Positions 25,201 through 38,200 of a stretch of 64,000 bases of DNA are shown here, piece after piece. The stretch is from Membranipora membranacea (Eukaryota > Bryozoa > Gymnolaemata > Cheilostomatida > Membraniporidae), in the NCBI GenBank assembly GCA_914767715.1, contig OU612069.1, positions 13,825,387 to 13,889,386 on the forward strand, read 5' to 3'. Within the stretch, counting starts at the first letter, position 1. Each line of letters opens with the position of its first letter. Both the position numbers and the translations under genes were made by a program. The notes beneath the pieces were generated by a model. It was not told the DNA's origin and did not search any database. It saw only the letters and a program-made list of their open reading frames with translations.

Positions 25201-26672
25201 CTAGCCTGCTACTAACCAGTAACATTCAATAATCAAATTGTATTGCAGGTTTCAGATCCTGGTTCTAATATGTCATGGTGCTGGTGTAGGGTCAGATAGA
25301 TTTGATTTTGTTTGTATGTATCTAAATGCCATAATTCTGGTCAAGATCACAATTGAAGGTCGCCATGTATCATTTTGATGAGGTCATAGGTGGCTTAATT
25401 AATCATATTATCTGATGATCTCCCTATTTTTGAAATTTATTAAATATTTTTTACGCTTTACTATTATTTTCGTTTTAAATCAGATCAATGATACACATTT
25501 TCAATGTGTTCAGATTGATAATAAAGTACTCATCAATCGATCATTATTTAACAAGATTTATAAAATAATACCTTTTTCATGAATCAGAGGTTGAGCTGTA
25601 TCCATGTAAACCAGCAATTGTTCAGCGACTGTAGAATTACGAATGCCTTCAAGCCCAGTGTTAGGAATTAGTGTTTTCTAAAATATAACAGAAAACATTT
25701 TAAAGTGACAGACCAGTAAGTCATCAGGAATGAAGATTATGGAGTGATGTTTGCTATTTTTTATCGACCGGCAAAATGGATAGGCGTGTTGCATTTTGTA
25801 AAACATTGAAAATTTGGAGTTGTTCACTACTGCAAATGTGATTGTCACACCAATAGACCTCAGCGTGTCAAACTTTTTTGGGTTACAGCTTTCTGAACAC
25901 TGTTCTGGTTTATCCGTATGCCATGTTACAAATATAGTGGGTTGAGTCGTTCATGCTGGAGAACTTCTAAACTATCGGCTAGGCCTTACGTAAGCCCATG
26001 TAGTTGCTGACTCAACTCATAATTTATCTTGGACGTTGAAGATCTTTAACTATCAAAATATAGGTAAAGACCATTGATTCGAATTCAAGGATCAGTGGTA
26101 AAATAAAAAGCATGGCTATGTGTGGAGATATGCCATCAGTATAAGACATTGTGTCAGGATCTAAATAAAGCTGAAAATCTTGCAGCTATACGCTATGCAT
26201 TGATTGACGTCCAAGTAACAACCTCAGGTAAGCTGCTTGACAAAATCTTTCAATAATCGGCTATTATAGATCCTGAACTTGAGGACCAATCAAATAATGA
26301 GAAAAGCGGTCCAGCAACCATACATAAATAGCCATACGCATATTCAAGATCAGATAAGTTCCCCTCATCCATATAATGTATATCAGTGGTAAAGACCTTA
26401 TCTCAAATAAAGTGAGCTATCCAACATGCTAAGAGCATATCTGCCCAGTACATTGTGTAAGAGAAAAAACCCTGGAAACTTACCTTGTTGCAAATCAAGC
26501 AGCACAATGATTTTCTCTTTAAATTTGCAGACAGTTTTACACAGGGTACACACAGGCTGTGCTGACAAGAAAGCCATTTGAGTCTCTTCACCTTCTCTAA
26601 ACACAAGTTACATCTGGTTAGTCTGGATAACAACCTCTTAGTAGAGCGGGAGGACCAGTCCATCGATTCCAT
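19276..26672 (-). CDS. RING gene A: RING, SUMO-motif, coiled coil, four SH3-like (Mind bomb/KEG) repeats
   Basis: Thirteen minus-strand exons: 26672-26484, 25677-25572, 24738-24514, 24279-24199, 24045-23963, 23797-23690, 23446-23209, 22528-22377, 21497-21289, 21009-20874, 20530-20291, 20090-19985 (donor could be 19994), 19478-19276. They give about 691 residues. The start ATG begins MESMDW. The RING finger (residues 21-61) has all eight ligands: CNLC, CQH, CVPC, CLIC. Exon 3 is acidic, with two SUMO-interaction-like motifs, VLDIIVI (124-130) and LVIVL (150-154). Residues 200-343 are coiled coil. Four SH3-like repeats follow (for example HPGDSVQI, IGDTVRL, SDSVRINSKINRPSRGW), and the tail is Asp/Glu-rich. 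A role as a ubiquitin E3 ligase, perhaps acting on sumoylated targets, is inferred. It is the most diverged of four paralogues. Confidence 0.88.
21806..22247. repeat. Fold-back element with ~105-bp inverted arms
   Basis: The arm at about 21806-21912 matches the reverse complement of 22141-22247 (shared blocks GCAGTAATTATGCA, CATTTAGAAAA, CAGAGCACTTCT, AAAAATTATGTA) at roughly 85 per cent by eye. It lies in intron 8 of gene A. A partial relative is at 11515-11625. It is MITE-like, with no coding capacity. Confidence 0.8.
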
Positions 26673-27873
26673 AGTCTCTTGAATAAGCTTGATATCTATC
26701 CAGATATGAGCACTGAAAACAGCGAAGATAAGGTGAGCACCCAAGGGGTTTGCAACTTGTAGCTCAATTCCCTGATCACCAGTTGGCGGCTAGTTTTTGG
26801 GAGCCGGAGAGAAGTTGATTCTGTTCTCTTGGCAGGCAGCACTGATGTCGGGGAGTGCAGGGGGCTGAACGGGGCTGTCATATCTCTAGTCCTAAACGAC
26901 CTAGTAACCCCTTCTTATCAACCATATCTAATTGCAATTTAACTGGCAATAAACACCTGCAAGAAGAAATCTGATATATCAATTTAATCAGATCTTAATG
27001 TCTAACTCACCTGCTCCTAGTGTCTGCTTTTGATCTCTATCTCCAGCGACTCAACTAGGCCTGTATCAGATAGCTTACTAACTAGCTGTAGCTGAAGTGT
27101 GCAATCAACTTATCATGTTACGACTAATCTATTATTACAGAAAGGGGATTTCCACAAGTTGGGATTCCCACAAAGGGAATTTTTCATAATTATGGCCGAC
27201 AACTTGCATATTGATTTGCAAGGATTTTGGCATTGCGCTAGACGCATTCATGGCAATTTATTCCCCATTACTTAGCGCTTACATTACGCTTACAGTGCAA
27301 ATTAATTGAGTCAGGTACTTATTGATTATATAAGCTAATATCTTACGGTGGGCAGATCAGTCAGTGCATTGTAATATTTACGATGTCAAGATCTATTAAG
27401 TCCAATTAATGATAGCTTCATGATGAAAAAATCGATGGTTTTGTAGCCTCCCGACCTGAATCACCATGTAATTTTGGAGCTGAGAACTTCAATTTACTAT
27501 TCAGTACATTTAGAGCTGTACAAGACTTGACATACTTCCGCCATGAATATCTTTTATCAATCTGAACTCTTGTGGATAAGCTATCAATATTTTTATAATT
27601 TGTAAAATTATTATGAATTCATAGAAAAGAAACTCTGATATTGATTCACACAATTTGATTTTATATGTTCGTTATTATGCATGTCTTCAAATCATACAGA
27701 AGTGAAGGTCGCAAAAAATTGTTTATGCCCGGAGGATGTTGAGTAAAGCTCATAAACACCAGGATATTGAGCCATCTGTGTTAGGGCTTTTGTGTAGTGA
27801 TATAATGACTAAAATATAAGTCATCAGAGGGCATGAGAATTGGCTTGAATGTCATGAAATACTTGGAAACTGC
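26673..27873. other. 5' flank of gene A and 3' flank of gene B
   Basis: Contains the probable promoter of gene A, with an NF-kB-like decamer at 27144-27153 and a related half site just after it, and the 3'UTR of gene B near its right end. No exon is supported. Confidence 0.4.
27144..27153 (+). promoter_or_regulatory. NF-kB-like site upstream of gene A
   Basis: GGGGATTTCC matches the Rel/NF-kB consensus GGGRNNYYCC exactly. A nine-base relative, GGGATTCCC, lies 8 bp further on (27161-27169). It is about 470 bp upstream of the gene A start codon. Binding is inferred. Confidence 0.45.
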
Positions 27874-30800
27874 TCAAAAAGGCAGATTTCCTCCCAGCAT
27901 CATGTTCTCAAAGTGCACTCGTAAATCCTCGGCATCAAGATGGCTGCCATAGTTTGGAGGTTGGTATCTTGCAGGTTCTAGCTCGTTTAATAAGCATGAC
28001 CAGTGCAACTTCCTGCCAGGAAATCTCACTAAACCAACATTCCCTGCAATAGATAGAATGACAATACAACTAAGGTCAGAAAATACTCGGTTAAGCGTAT
28101 TCAATTGAAATTCAGTCAATATTTGTACGTGTTCTGTTAGTTTGCTACTGGTGACAAACATCGATGTAATCTGGTTAAAACATGACATGAGCTTACCTAG
28201 TTCATAATCATCATTGATAATCTTCTCGAGAACACCAATCTTATCATGAGTGACTCCACCCCAGTCTAAGGTTGGTTTGGTGACAGTCAACTTTACCTGC
28301 AAGAAAATTAGGTGTAGTCAATTTCTCTATGGGCAGCAAACATATGTGTTTGTTGTACAAAACCAATACAAATGTGCCGTGAAACCCTCCATTTGTTGAC
28401 AGGATTCTTACTCACCAGTACAAACTGATCACCTATGTGAATAGAGCTAATACTGAAAAGTTACATAGATGCAGTTGAACCTGAACACTGATTGGTTCTT
28501 CTCTGTTTACCTGTATTACAAAAGTGGACTCATGATTGACAATTATCATATAAATTTTGCTATAAAAAAACAATTTTTTAAGTTGTACCTGAACTCTTTC
28601 CCCTACAGCTGGGGTTTTGGAGAGCTCAAGTTCTGACTCTGAGCCCATCCATTCTTTACACTCAGGAAACCTCACAATGATTTCTTCACTTCCTTTTGTT
28701 CCATCAATGGATTTGACTGTTCCAATACTGCTCCCGTTCACACCTGCCCAACCGCGGGATGGTTCTGGTATAAAACTACTCATGCGGACTTTGTCACCGA
28801 CCTTTATAGAGAAACAATAAAAGCTTACACTAGAGAGATATGGCACGATATTGACAGCAAGATTGATTGTCTGCACAAAGCACGTAGAGTACGCCAAAAC
28901 ACATTATTTCTATCATATGCTAACCAGGACATCAGATCATACAAAGTATAGATTTTTCACTCTTTTAAAATTGGTTTTACTGGATTTTTAAGCACAATTT
29001 TTTTAATACAAGGTGTCACTTTTTATGTAACAAGACTTTAAAAGGGTTAAACTCTGTGTGAAAATCAATCGTCAGAATAAGTATTAAAATAAAGATTCTA
29101 CCTGTTTGTGCTTTATTTTTAAATAGTTCACTTTGAACAGAATTGAAATTAAGTCAAAATCTTTCAACAATAATATCCACATTTGTCCAATGATGACCAG
29201 TGGTGATTGAAAACTCAAAATTTGGCTTATTCTCGTTGAATTGTGCCCCATGCTCCAAATAGGAATCTACAATTTTTATTGAGGAAATCTTTTATAACAA
29301 TATAAGCTTGTCAAATTACTGCACTAAGCTAACCTTGCAACCCTTGTCACACTGGAATAAACCTTAACACATCTTACCTCAAACCCACAGCCAGTCACTA
29401 ATTCAATCTCAGAATATAAGCCTTTCCAGTTTCTGCACTCAGGAAAATCAACGGTCACAATGCAGTCATTGTCTGGTCCACTATTTTCTATATTCTTCAT
29501 TATACCTCGGCTACAGAAGATTGAAATGCAGAAATTACAAGTTGAGGAGCTGACATTATATTTATATGTCGCATCCATTCTAGTGAAGGGAAAAACTCAC
29601 CCATTTGATTTTTAACGAGGGGATAATTACCATGCTTAATGTGGGACAGTCTGACGTGTTACGCTTTAGACTTCGGGAGCAAAGGCAGCCCTGGTGCCCT
29701 TTGCCAGAGAGGTTCTATGTGACACAGAGGCCAATGTATGAAATGCAGGTGTAACCAATATAGATCATGTAGCGTTTAAGTCCGACTACCGGTCTTTGTT
29801 ATACGCATTGATATGACAAAGTTATGGCTTTACCTTTTCTTTGCTCTCACACCATGCCATTGAAAATGCGGTTTGGTCACAGATGATCTCACGCAAACTC
29901 TATCACCGCTTGAAGGCAAGTTTGCACTTTTACCAGAGCGTCTCATTCTCTCTACTGGTCCTATCCACTTCGAAGGAAAGCACACAACAGCCTGTAAAAT
30001 TCATATTCAGTTTGTCAGCTCACTACGATACCAACATGTGCAGCAGCAAGCAACAAACAACAGAAAAAGGTGCAAACTACAGCAGTCCTATCTCGAAGGC
30101 CTTTGAGATAATGCTAAGCTACAGCCGTGTTCCAAAAAACATTTCAAGATTCCCAATTCCCATCTAGCTATACATACCATGTCCAACTCCATCGGAAACC
30201 CAAATGGTGTCGGGAATTGCTTCTTGACCATTCCTTGGAACACTCCAACTGATGAATGAGTTATTTGATCGTTAACAAACTCCGCAACATCCTTTCCTAG
30301 TGGTCTGTCATGATCAACCCTCACTGAATCTCCAGCTTTAAATGTACCTTCCTTTTCTGCAAGTCCTACAGCAAATAAGATAAGGGATAACAACAGAAAA
30401 AAGATAGGAGACATACTTTGGTGGTCTGTACACACTGTCAACATTTGCCTGGACCTACTCACAACAAGGATTTTTGAGCAAGTAATTCTTTTAATTCAAC
30501 AACTACTGCCAAAACTTTTATTAGTGTTGAATCTCAGCTAGATTCTAAAGGCATCACTAATGGCGGATGGCTTGAGAAGAAGTTACTACGTATTTTTTGA
30601 GAGCTCATATAACTCCATGCAAAGCTACTGGCTAAATGTTGTGATGCCACAACTCTCTATTCAACTTTTTGACTGATGGCTCTGTTGGGCAAAGCCCAGC
30701 TGTGTCAGCAGCGGTTTAAGAAGTAATACCAAGACTTTCATATTGATATGCCTTTCAGGATGATGTCCGTGACTTAGTAAATGGGGATCTACCTTTTGCA

Positions 30801-33227
30801 ATAGACTTATCCATAGTAAGAACTTTGAGCACTTTGAGACACTCTTGAGCATCTTTATAGTTTTTTTGAGAACAATCTTTGCTTTGGAGTTTTTTTCTCA
30901 GCTCTGGTAACCTCTTCATGTGATCTCTCAACACATCTGATTTAGGTTTTATCAGGTTTATTTCTTCGTCGAGCTCAGTTTTCTCTTCTCCCGATAGCTG
31001 GTTAAGTCCCTTGATCTGAAAGATAGTTCTTGGTTGAACAGCGTTCAAACTTTTGGCATAGGCTTTAGGTTATAAGACAATCAAATCAACAGCAGAAGAA
31101 GGTATAACTGCTAACCTTATCTTGGCATAAAGACACCATTTTGAGTTGATATGCTTTAATCTCATCCTTTCTTGCTTGGATCTTGTCATCCAAGTTCTCT
31201 CTGACTATTGAATAATGATTAATCTACAAAGGTGAAACAAAATGATAATTGACAAATCAATATGCATCTGGTTCAACTGGATTAGACTAGACTATATCAG
31301 GCTAGGCTAGATTGAGCTAGACTAAGCTTAGCTAGGCCAGGCTAGGCTAGGGTCGAAGAAGCTAGATTTTACGTGCTAGGGTTACTTTCCCATGTCAGTT
31401 TTTTTTGCCAAATTTATTATTGCTATATTGACAGTCATCAGTAAGTGGTATTATGGGGCTTGACTGCAGTGCACCAATTAACAAATAATTAGAGTCAACA
31501 TGTTTATGAGTTGACCTGACTGACAACCAAATTGTGATTAATTGTGTAAATACATTATTTACTTACGAGATCATCAGCGTTCTTTAATTTGTCATTTCCA
31601 CTTTGTTGAGCATCATTCAGTTCCTTCCATAGCTTCACTGCTGCTGATCTGGGAACTGAAATCAGGATAAGAAAACAATTTATTAACATAGTAGTCTTTT
31701 CCACCTTCGTAAGTGGTCAATACTACTTACTGTTGCAAGAAAAGAAAATGTTGTGTTAATCAGAGTGCGACGTCTGTGATGTATGTAATTATGTATGTAA
31801 TACCTGACTGTTCGATAGCTTGTTTTGCTGGTTTCGTTGAATCCTTTGTAGGCAGCGATTCACTGGAGTTAGGACTGTTCCCTGCACAACCTTCCTTCAC
31901 CTTTGCACCTTTATTTTCTTCACCAGTGTTTCCGGATGGTGAATTTTCTTGTTTCCTCGTGGATGGAACTACACCAAATCCACCTGATATGAGCCCAGCT
32001 ATTGTTGATGAACCGGAGCTCCTGTGGCCTACTGGAATGAATAATACAAACATTGTTATATAAACTTAAAGTAATGACTATACAGGCTCCGCGAGTAACA
32101 TTGGCAAGCATTATAAATAAAAGTTCACAAACATTTGTTTCGAATTGTCAAACACACAGGGACGGATCACCACATTATATCCTGCCTTCAATCAATCAAA
32201 CAACCTGATAAAAGCATGTAACACATTATTAGTAGCCACACTTCAAATAACTGACAAGGACCAGATATGATACAAGGCATCTGTTTTTGAAAAGGAACTG
32301 GCTAGGTAGCTGGTGTTGTGCTTCTTGTGATCACTGAAGTTTCCAAAATCTAATTAAAGCGAGTTTTTCCATTTATTCTCCTACAGATTTTCGTAGCCAT
32401 TTACACAGAATAATGTTATCTCAAACCGAAGGGCAAGAGATCGTTCTAAAAATGTGACGCTTGGATTATAAAGAGATGCTGTATTGGCAGAGGTGAGAAG
32501 GTAACCATTACATCCCGGGGCAGTTTTAAGCTATTCGTTTGGGACAGGCATTCTCATTATACCTGCTTTTTCCTGGTTGCTGTTGTCTGTCGTGTTAGTG
32601 TCTGATGCCTCAGTTGATGGTTTCTGTGCATTGATAGCATCTGAGATCTGGCGTGTCACCAAGCTATCTGGAAACTCTTTGACTCCTCCATTAGGAATCG
32701 TTAGCTCCTACAATTAAATGTATGTTCAGCTAAGTTGGGCTATCCTTGTTGATGGAATGTCAAGGTAAGGCATATCAGTATTATACGTCAGAAGTTTGGA
32801 CCTGGATTTTGATGGTTTCAGAAGGTAACCTACAATCTATACTGGTCGATTGATGTGTGGCTGTTTAAATATGGATCACAGCTAGCCCTTAATCGTGTTT
32901 GGGAAGGCGATCGCCGGGCTGGCTGTGGTATTGATACGACTGTGGGATCTTATTGGAACCTTTACACAAAATTCTGCCCTAGGTATCTAAATGAGAATAT
33001 GCCAGAATGCTACATAGCCCATAGCAAGCTAGAAACATGGTTTCATACCAAATGCTCATTACCTTGTTGCAAACAGGACACTTAAGTCTGTTACTCCTGG
33101 TCTGAAGTTTGAGCAAACAATCCAGGCATAGAGTGTGCTGACAAGGTAAAGCCTTCTGTTCTGCTATCTGCTCAAGACAGATGGTACATTTCAGCATTTC
33201 TAATAGCGATTCCTTTATCCTTGACAT
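27874..33227 (-). CDS. RING gene B: RING, coiled coil, four SH3-like (Mind bomb/KEG) repeats
   Basis: Twelve minus-strand exons: 33227-33063, 32707-32563, 32031-31804, 31655-31567, 31223-31116, 31015-30793, 30365-30178, 29991-29834, 29510-29378, 28801-28589, 28296-28197, 28043-27874. They sum to 1920 nt, 639 residues. The RING (residues 14-53) is complete: CTIC, CQH, CLDC, CPVC. Residues 104-179 are Ser/Lys/Gly-rich linker and 180-319 are charged coiled coil, including a 36-codon exon shared by all four paralogues. Four SH3-like repeats follow: KAGDSVRV (about 330), GDRVCVRSSV, VGDKVRMSSFIPEPSRGW (480) and the last block with LLNELEPARYQPP. Each repeat has the 'GD.V.V ... GW ... vG.v ... v.Fp....W.g...ELE' pattern known from Mind bomb and plant KEG. 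It is a probable cytosolic E3 ubiquitin ligase of unknown substrate, head-to-head with gene C. Confidence 0.92.
31290..31350. repeat. Degenerate GGCTA-type minisatellite
   Basis: Repeated CTAGGCTAGGCTAG / GACTAGACTA pentamer-like units in intron 4 of gene B. Confidence 0.6.
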
Positions 33228-34174
33228 GGCGTTGTCTTGTCACCAAACTGAGATCTTGAGAGTGTTTTATGCATGGACGTTCACCGCTAAACATACCGGA
33301 AAATGATGTTACATTGAAATTGTCAGTGCACCTTTTCACTACCAACCAGAATAAACTCGCTATTCTATGACAAAGGCAAAGGTCAGCCTATACGAAGTGC
33401 CTGGCCTTAAAAACCCTCCCAACAGGTATTGACGCAACTCTATGTTCAACATTATTAAAAGGTGAAAAGCTGGACTGGATTGAAAGTAGGAGCTTTACAT
33501 GTCTAAAATGTATGAGTTACTCACCACAAAGTTGATGTTAGCTACTAACAGATTGCAGTACTACTATTCACTAACTAACATCAGCCAGCGGGCCTTGCAA
33601 GTATAAATGTGAATAAAAACTATTACGGTTGTTGCTATGATATCCAATTGATTAGGGGGATTTTACAGACCAGACTAACAGTGCAAGGGGAAATCCCTAT
33701 CCACGATGCAGTAACTGGGAAAACCCAGCTTTTAGAAATAGGACTTTGGGAATTCCTTTATAACGCTATAAACATTCAGTACTCAACAGGCAGATGTGTA
33801 TAGTACAATGATTGATTAGCTATAATCAATAGGGGAAAAAATTTCTGCATGAATAATAATGTGGCTGTCAGCTCATTTATACTTGGTGATTAATCTGGTA
33901 CAGAATTGGTTAACAATTAACAACAAACGGGTTGATACAGCAATCTACTGACTTGTGGAGCAATCAAACATGACCAAATCACAGTCAGAATATATTGAAT
34001 GATGTTTGAAAGAAACTTTTGGAGAGAAGATTTGCAGATGCACTGCAAACCAACGTTGAATTTCTGCTCAAAAAGAGGAGCCTGTTTCTACACCAATAGG
34101 GCAGCTTTATAATCACATCTTATCCTATCCAGTACAAAAAAAAACAAAAAGACAACAACAAAAACGGCATGGAA

Positions 34175-34336
34175 TAGGAGGTGGCTCAGTTGGTTCGAGC
34201 GCCGGACTTCAGCACGCAAATGTTGAAGGTCGTAGGTTTTGGTCCCACTGCAGCCCACTGACTATTGGGACATGTTGGATCCACAGGTATGCTCCGACCT
34301 GCTACAAACTGAGAGCAAATGGGCGCAAACATTACA
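34175..34336 (+). repeat. tRNA-derived SINE, family 1 (plus strand)
   Basis: Starts GGAGGTGGCTCAGTTGG (box A), carries GGTCGTAGGTTTTGGTCCC (box B region) and continues with the shared family body in reverse of the other five copies. Confidence 0.85.
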
Positions 34337-34889
34337 AAAAAGAAAAATTAATCAATTTGACACTGTCTAAAGCTGAGTGGCGCCATTTTCCTTTTTCCAA
34401 CATTCCACTAGCACTCGTTTTGATTGAAGATATATATCTATGTATGGTGATTCTGTGGAGAGGATTGGCACTCTACATATTTACTTTCAACTACAGCCAA
34501 TAAAATCACCATTGCATATTTCATTGAAGGTTAGCATTTTGTCAGTCAAGTTCCATCTGACAAGATTTTCACTTTCTACTCTGGAGTTGCCTATCCTTAA
34601 AAGTTATTATCTGTGAAAAACGCAGCGTCTCACCTCCTTGATGGCGTAGCTTGATGTTGCATATCAAAGCATATTCAGACCACACAATAGCGTTGAGAAG
34701 GAAATTAGCATGGTTGATTAGTAGTCTGGCGTTAGATATTTGACAGTCGCTAATCTGCAAAAGGTTTTCTACAATGCAACATTATATCTACATAAATCAT
34801 AATAATTTATAAATTTGAACAATTAGTAGTAAGTTTGTGCTGTGCTATCAGAATAATTTCTGTAGACCGGAGCAAGTAGCGCAATTGAT

Positions 34890-35040
34890 AGGATCAGAAT
34901 CTGAGTGCAACTAAAATGTTCCCCTCAGCAAAAGTTAACTCAACAAAATTAATCAATGGTGAAAAGGGAATTCCCAAGAACTGTTTGTGCCATGAAGAAA
35001 TTCCCCTCCCTGATTGATCGTACAGCAGTTAATCTATTGT
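34890..35040. repeat. Dispersed repeat carrying an NF-kB-like site
   Basis: Inverted copy of 18277-18420. It ends about 230 bp upstream of the gene C start and includes the GGGAATTCCC palindrome. In the 18.3-kb copy the same position reads GGGAATTCTC. Confidence 0.75.
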
Positions 35041-35273
35041 ATTTGGACATGAAGTACTAACATCAGTGATTCGATGTATCTGTTGAATGCTGAGCTGTGT
35101 GAACTAAGCTGACTTCTTTTCACTCATAACCACAAAGTAAGTTATAACTGCATAGCTGACTTATCGTTTTCTCAGGACCTTTAGATTGCGCATTTTTTAT
35201 ACAAAAAGAAAATAGACGTTCAGAGTATAAGAAAAATCGTGTACGCTGTTATCATCAGATGCTGTTTTGAAGG

Positions 35274-38200
35274 ATGTCCCAAGGCTTACAGGAATCCCTT
35301 TTGAGCTTTCTGAAGTTTGGAGTTTGCCTGGAACAAATCGAGAAACAGAAGACTCTGCCATGCCAACACAGGATCTGCCTGCCTTGTGTTAAGCAGCTGC
35401 CGACAAAGAATGACCGATTCAAATGCCCTCAGTGCACCAAGGTAGTATAGTAGAGCAAGTTTGGTTTTAATCACACAACATCATTTGTCATTATAATTGC
35501 CTGAAACGGTGGGTTGAATTAAATTAATGCTCGTAATGAGTACAAAATAGTCATCATAGAGCCATTTTGTATGTTGCAATAAAGGGAACTTGACACATCT
35601 TCATTGATGTACATAAAAATAGCTTGGCCCACCTCCTTCTTACACTTCACTCCTTCATCTATATAGCCTTGACTTTTCCCATCATATTTGCTTGACCACT
35701 GATATTGAGATATGTTGTGATCCATCTTGAGCTAGCTAACATATTCAGTAGTAAAGACAGGCAAAATATAGTGGATAGTTTACGATTACGTATGAAATAT
35801 CATGGTTACTGTTTGTTCACAGGAGGTTGATATTCCAAAAGGTGGTGTACAGGAGCTTCCAGATAGTACAGACCTCCTTAAGATTGCTAAGATTGTGAAG
35901 AATGAGACCTCTGCTGACAGCTGTGAGAAAGGTGTTGCCGGTGAGGGAAGGTTGACACAAGAAGATATCCCCGCAGACAATCAACCTTCCTCTAAAGGTC
36001 TGTTTATGCTTGTCCGAGGCTTGATATTCAATGAGCCCGAGTGGGATTTTTGTGTGTAGAAAAGTAGTTGGCTTCAAATAAAACAAAATACTTATCTATC
36101 AGTAAATTAAAAAATTGTTTTTCGATTTTTTCTCGGCAACATGATAGCCTACCTAATATAATGTTTTAGTGATTCTCTATTGTTGAAGGTTCTCTATTAA
36201 GGAAGGACCTGCCAAATCAAATATCACTCGGAAGCTTTGGAACTGTGCCAAAAGCTGATGCAGCAGCTGCTACCGCCCAACCAAAACAAACTGTGCAACC
36301 TTCAAAGAGCAAGAAGACAAGGAAAAAGAAGGGCAAACAAAAGACGACGTCTACTCAAGAGCAACCTGCAAAAAAAGCGCAAAGTGAGTGAAAATCAATG
36401 TATTGCTATATTTATGTAGAATTATTAATTATCAAAGGCCCCACAAGACTATCAGTTTGCTCAGAGAATCATGCACTAGAACCTGCTAAAGCAACAAATC
36501 ACCAAATGATTACACTTTTTACCGATTGCAGTGACTAAAGAACAACGCAATGAACTGAAAAGCAACCTGACTGAAACAACTGACTCAGCAAATAAGCGTC
36601 TGAAGAATGCAATAGAGCTTGTAAGTTTAATAGTTAATTTCAAATCATTTAGTCAGAGCTCGTCATATGATGCTCATTCAACTTCTACAATCAATTTGAA
36701 TTATGTGATATGGAATTTCTGTTCTTTCGGAATGACAGAAACTCCTAACCAGCTACCGACTTTGCTAGGGTGAAATGTATCCAAACGAGATTTCTTTAGA
36801 ATCTTAAGAATGAGCGTGAAGGCGCCAAAGTTGATTCTGAAATTTGTTTGTTCTTTCAGAGTAAGTATTACGGAAATGAAAAGGACAATCTCAAAGAAGA
36901 AGTACAGTCAAGAAAAGATGAGATAATTGCTTACCGCACCAAGATCACTAAGCTCTGCAATGAAAAGGTATTGAAGTCAAACCACAACAAAGTGTGTATT
37001 ATCAGACTATTCACTGAAGATTGGCGTTATGGCATTTTCACCTACCTACATTTTCAATTGACACTATCATGAGTAAATGATGGGTTAAAATGGTTGATTG
37101 AAATCACATTGCCTTATCACACACCACATCCCGAAGCATGGGCAGAGAAATCCATTAATTACCTTAGGGGCGAGACTGCAATCCTGTGCCAGGTTGCTCT
37201 CTGTTTGCAGACAAGTCAGAGCTCACCTGGGGGCCAACCAAACCCCAGTAACCAATGGACTGCATGGTAAAGGTTAGTTTTTATTATTTCAGTTGCAAGG
37301 ACTGAACAAGCTATCAACTGACAGGGCTGAGGAGTTGGACAAGGTTATAGCAATGCTAACTCCAATCGCAGATCGCCTGAAAGAAGCAATTAAAAAAGCC
37401 CCCACTCTGTCCAAGAAACTTGCCTCGGACGAATGCTCTGAGGATAGTGTGCAGTTAATTCCGTTTAATTTAATCAGGATTTCAGCTTTTGTTGTTGGAT
37501 CGATTCAAAGGATTCATATCATTGAGGATCCCGAACCAACATTTGTGTTAATATCATCAATTGACTGTAGTAATGAATTCGGTGAATATTTTACTATCGA
37601 TAATAAAAAAAGGAAAATGAACAGAACGAACAGAATGAATGGAAAGCCAACCAATGGCAAAACCGCTGGTAGAGAAAAGGTATGGTTCTGGCAATCACAT
37701 CATTTGAAGGAGTAATGAATATGATTTGCTTAAGGTCCAATATTATATCAGAAAGAATTGCCTTTCATTGCTAAGAGAATTGAGATAATAACGACCTTAA
37801 ATTTATTGCAGATCTCGAGTCAATAGCTTCAGAGTTTGCCAGGGGAGACTCTGTGAGACTCGCATATGATAATGTAATCGGTGACGAAGTGGAGGATTTT
37901 GTCAAAAGCAGTTTGTCATTTGGTGAGATTGGAGTCTTCCGTGGAGCACTTCTAATGGAAAAACCTCATCCATCATTCCCATTCATGACTATTGAAACAC
38001 AGAAGGTATCATTGCGGGGCTAATACCTTTCAAACCGGATATTCTGTTTATGAAGATGAATTTATTCATTGGAGTAAGAGTTTTCACTTTTTTTATAATT
38101 GGAAAAATTACATATCATTGCAATGTCAATGATGCTTTTAGTATACATGCAGGCAGTAAAAGTATTTTTGTTTGACTAACCGACGGAATGTTTGTGTTTT

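Larger units (their letters stand above)
33228..35273. promoter_or_regulatory. Shared 2-kb head-to-head intergenic region of genes B and C
   Basis: Genes B (minus) and C (plus) start from opposite ends of this region, so it must hold both promoters. NF-kB-like decamers occur at 33688-33697 (GGGAAATCCC) and 34976-34985 (the palindrome GGGAATTCCC), both exact consensus matches. One-mismatch relatives are at 33748-33757 and 34997-35006. A plus-strand SINE sits at 34175-34336, near the middle. Transcription starts cannot be placed from sequence alone. Confidence 0.5.

Noticed and set aside
37582-37715. Further coding extension of gene C exon 6 to 37679 (AAG/GTATGG donor)
   Set aside because: It leaves phase 0, and the next exon (37812) would then read into a stop within five codons; a phase-1 donor at 37581 or 37446 is needed.
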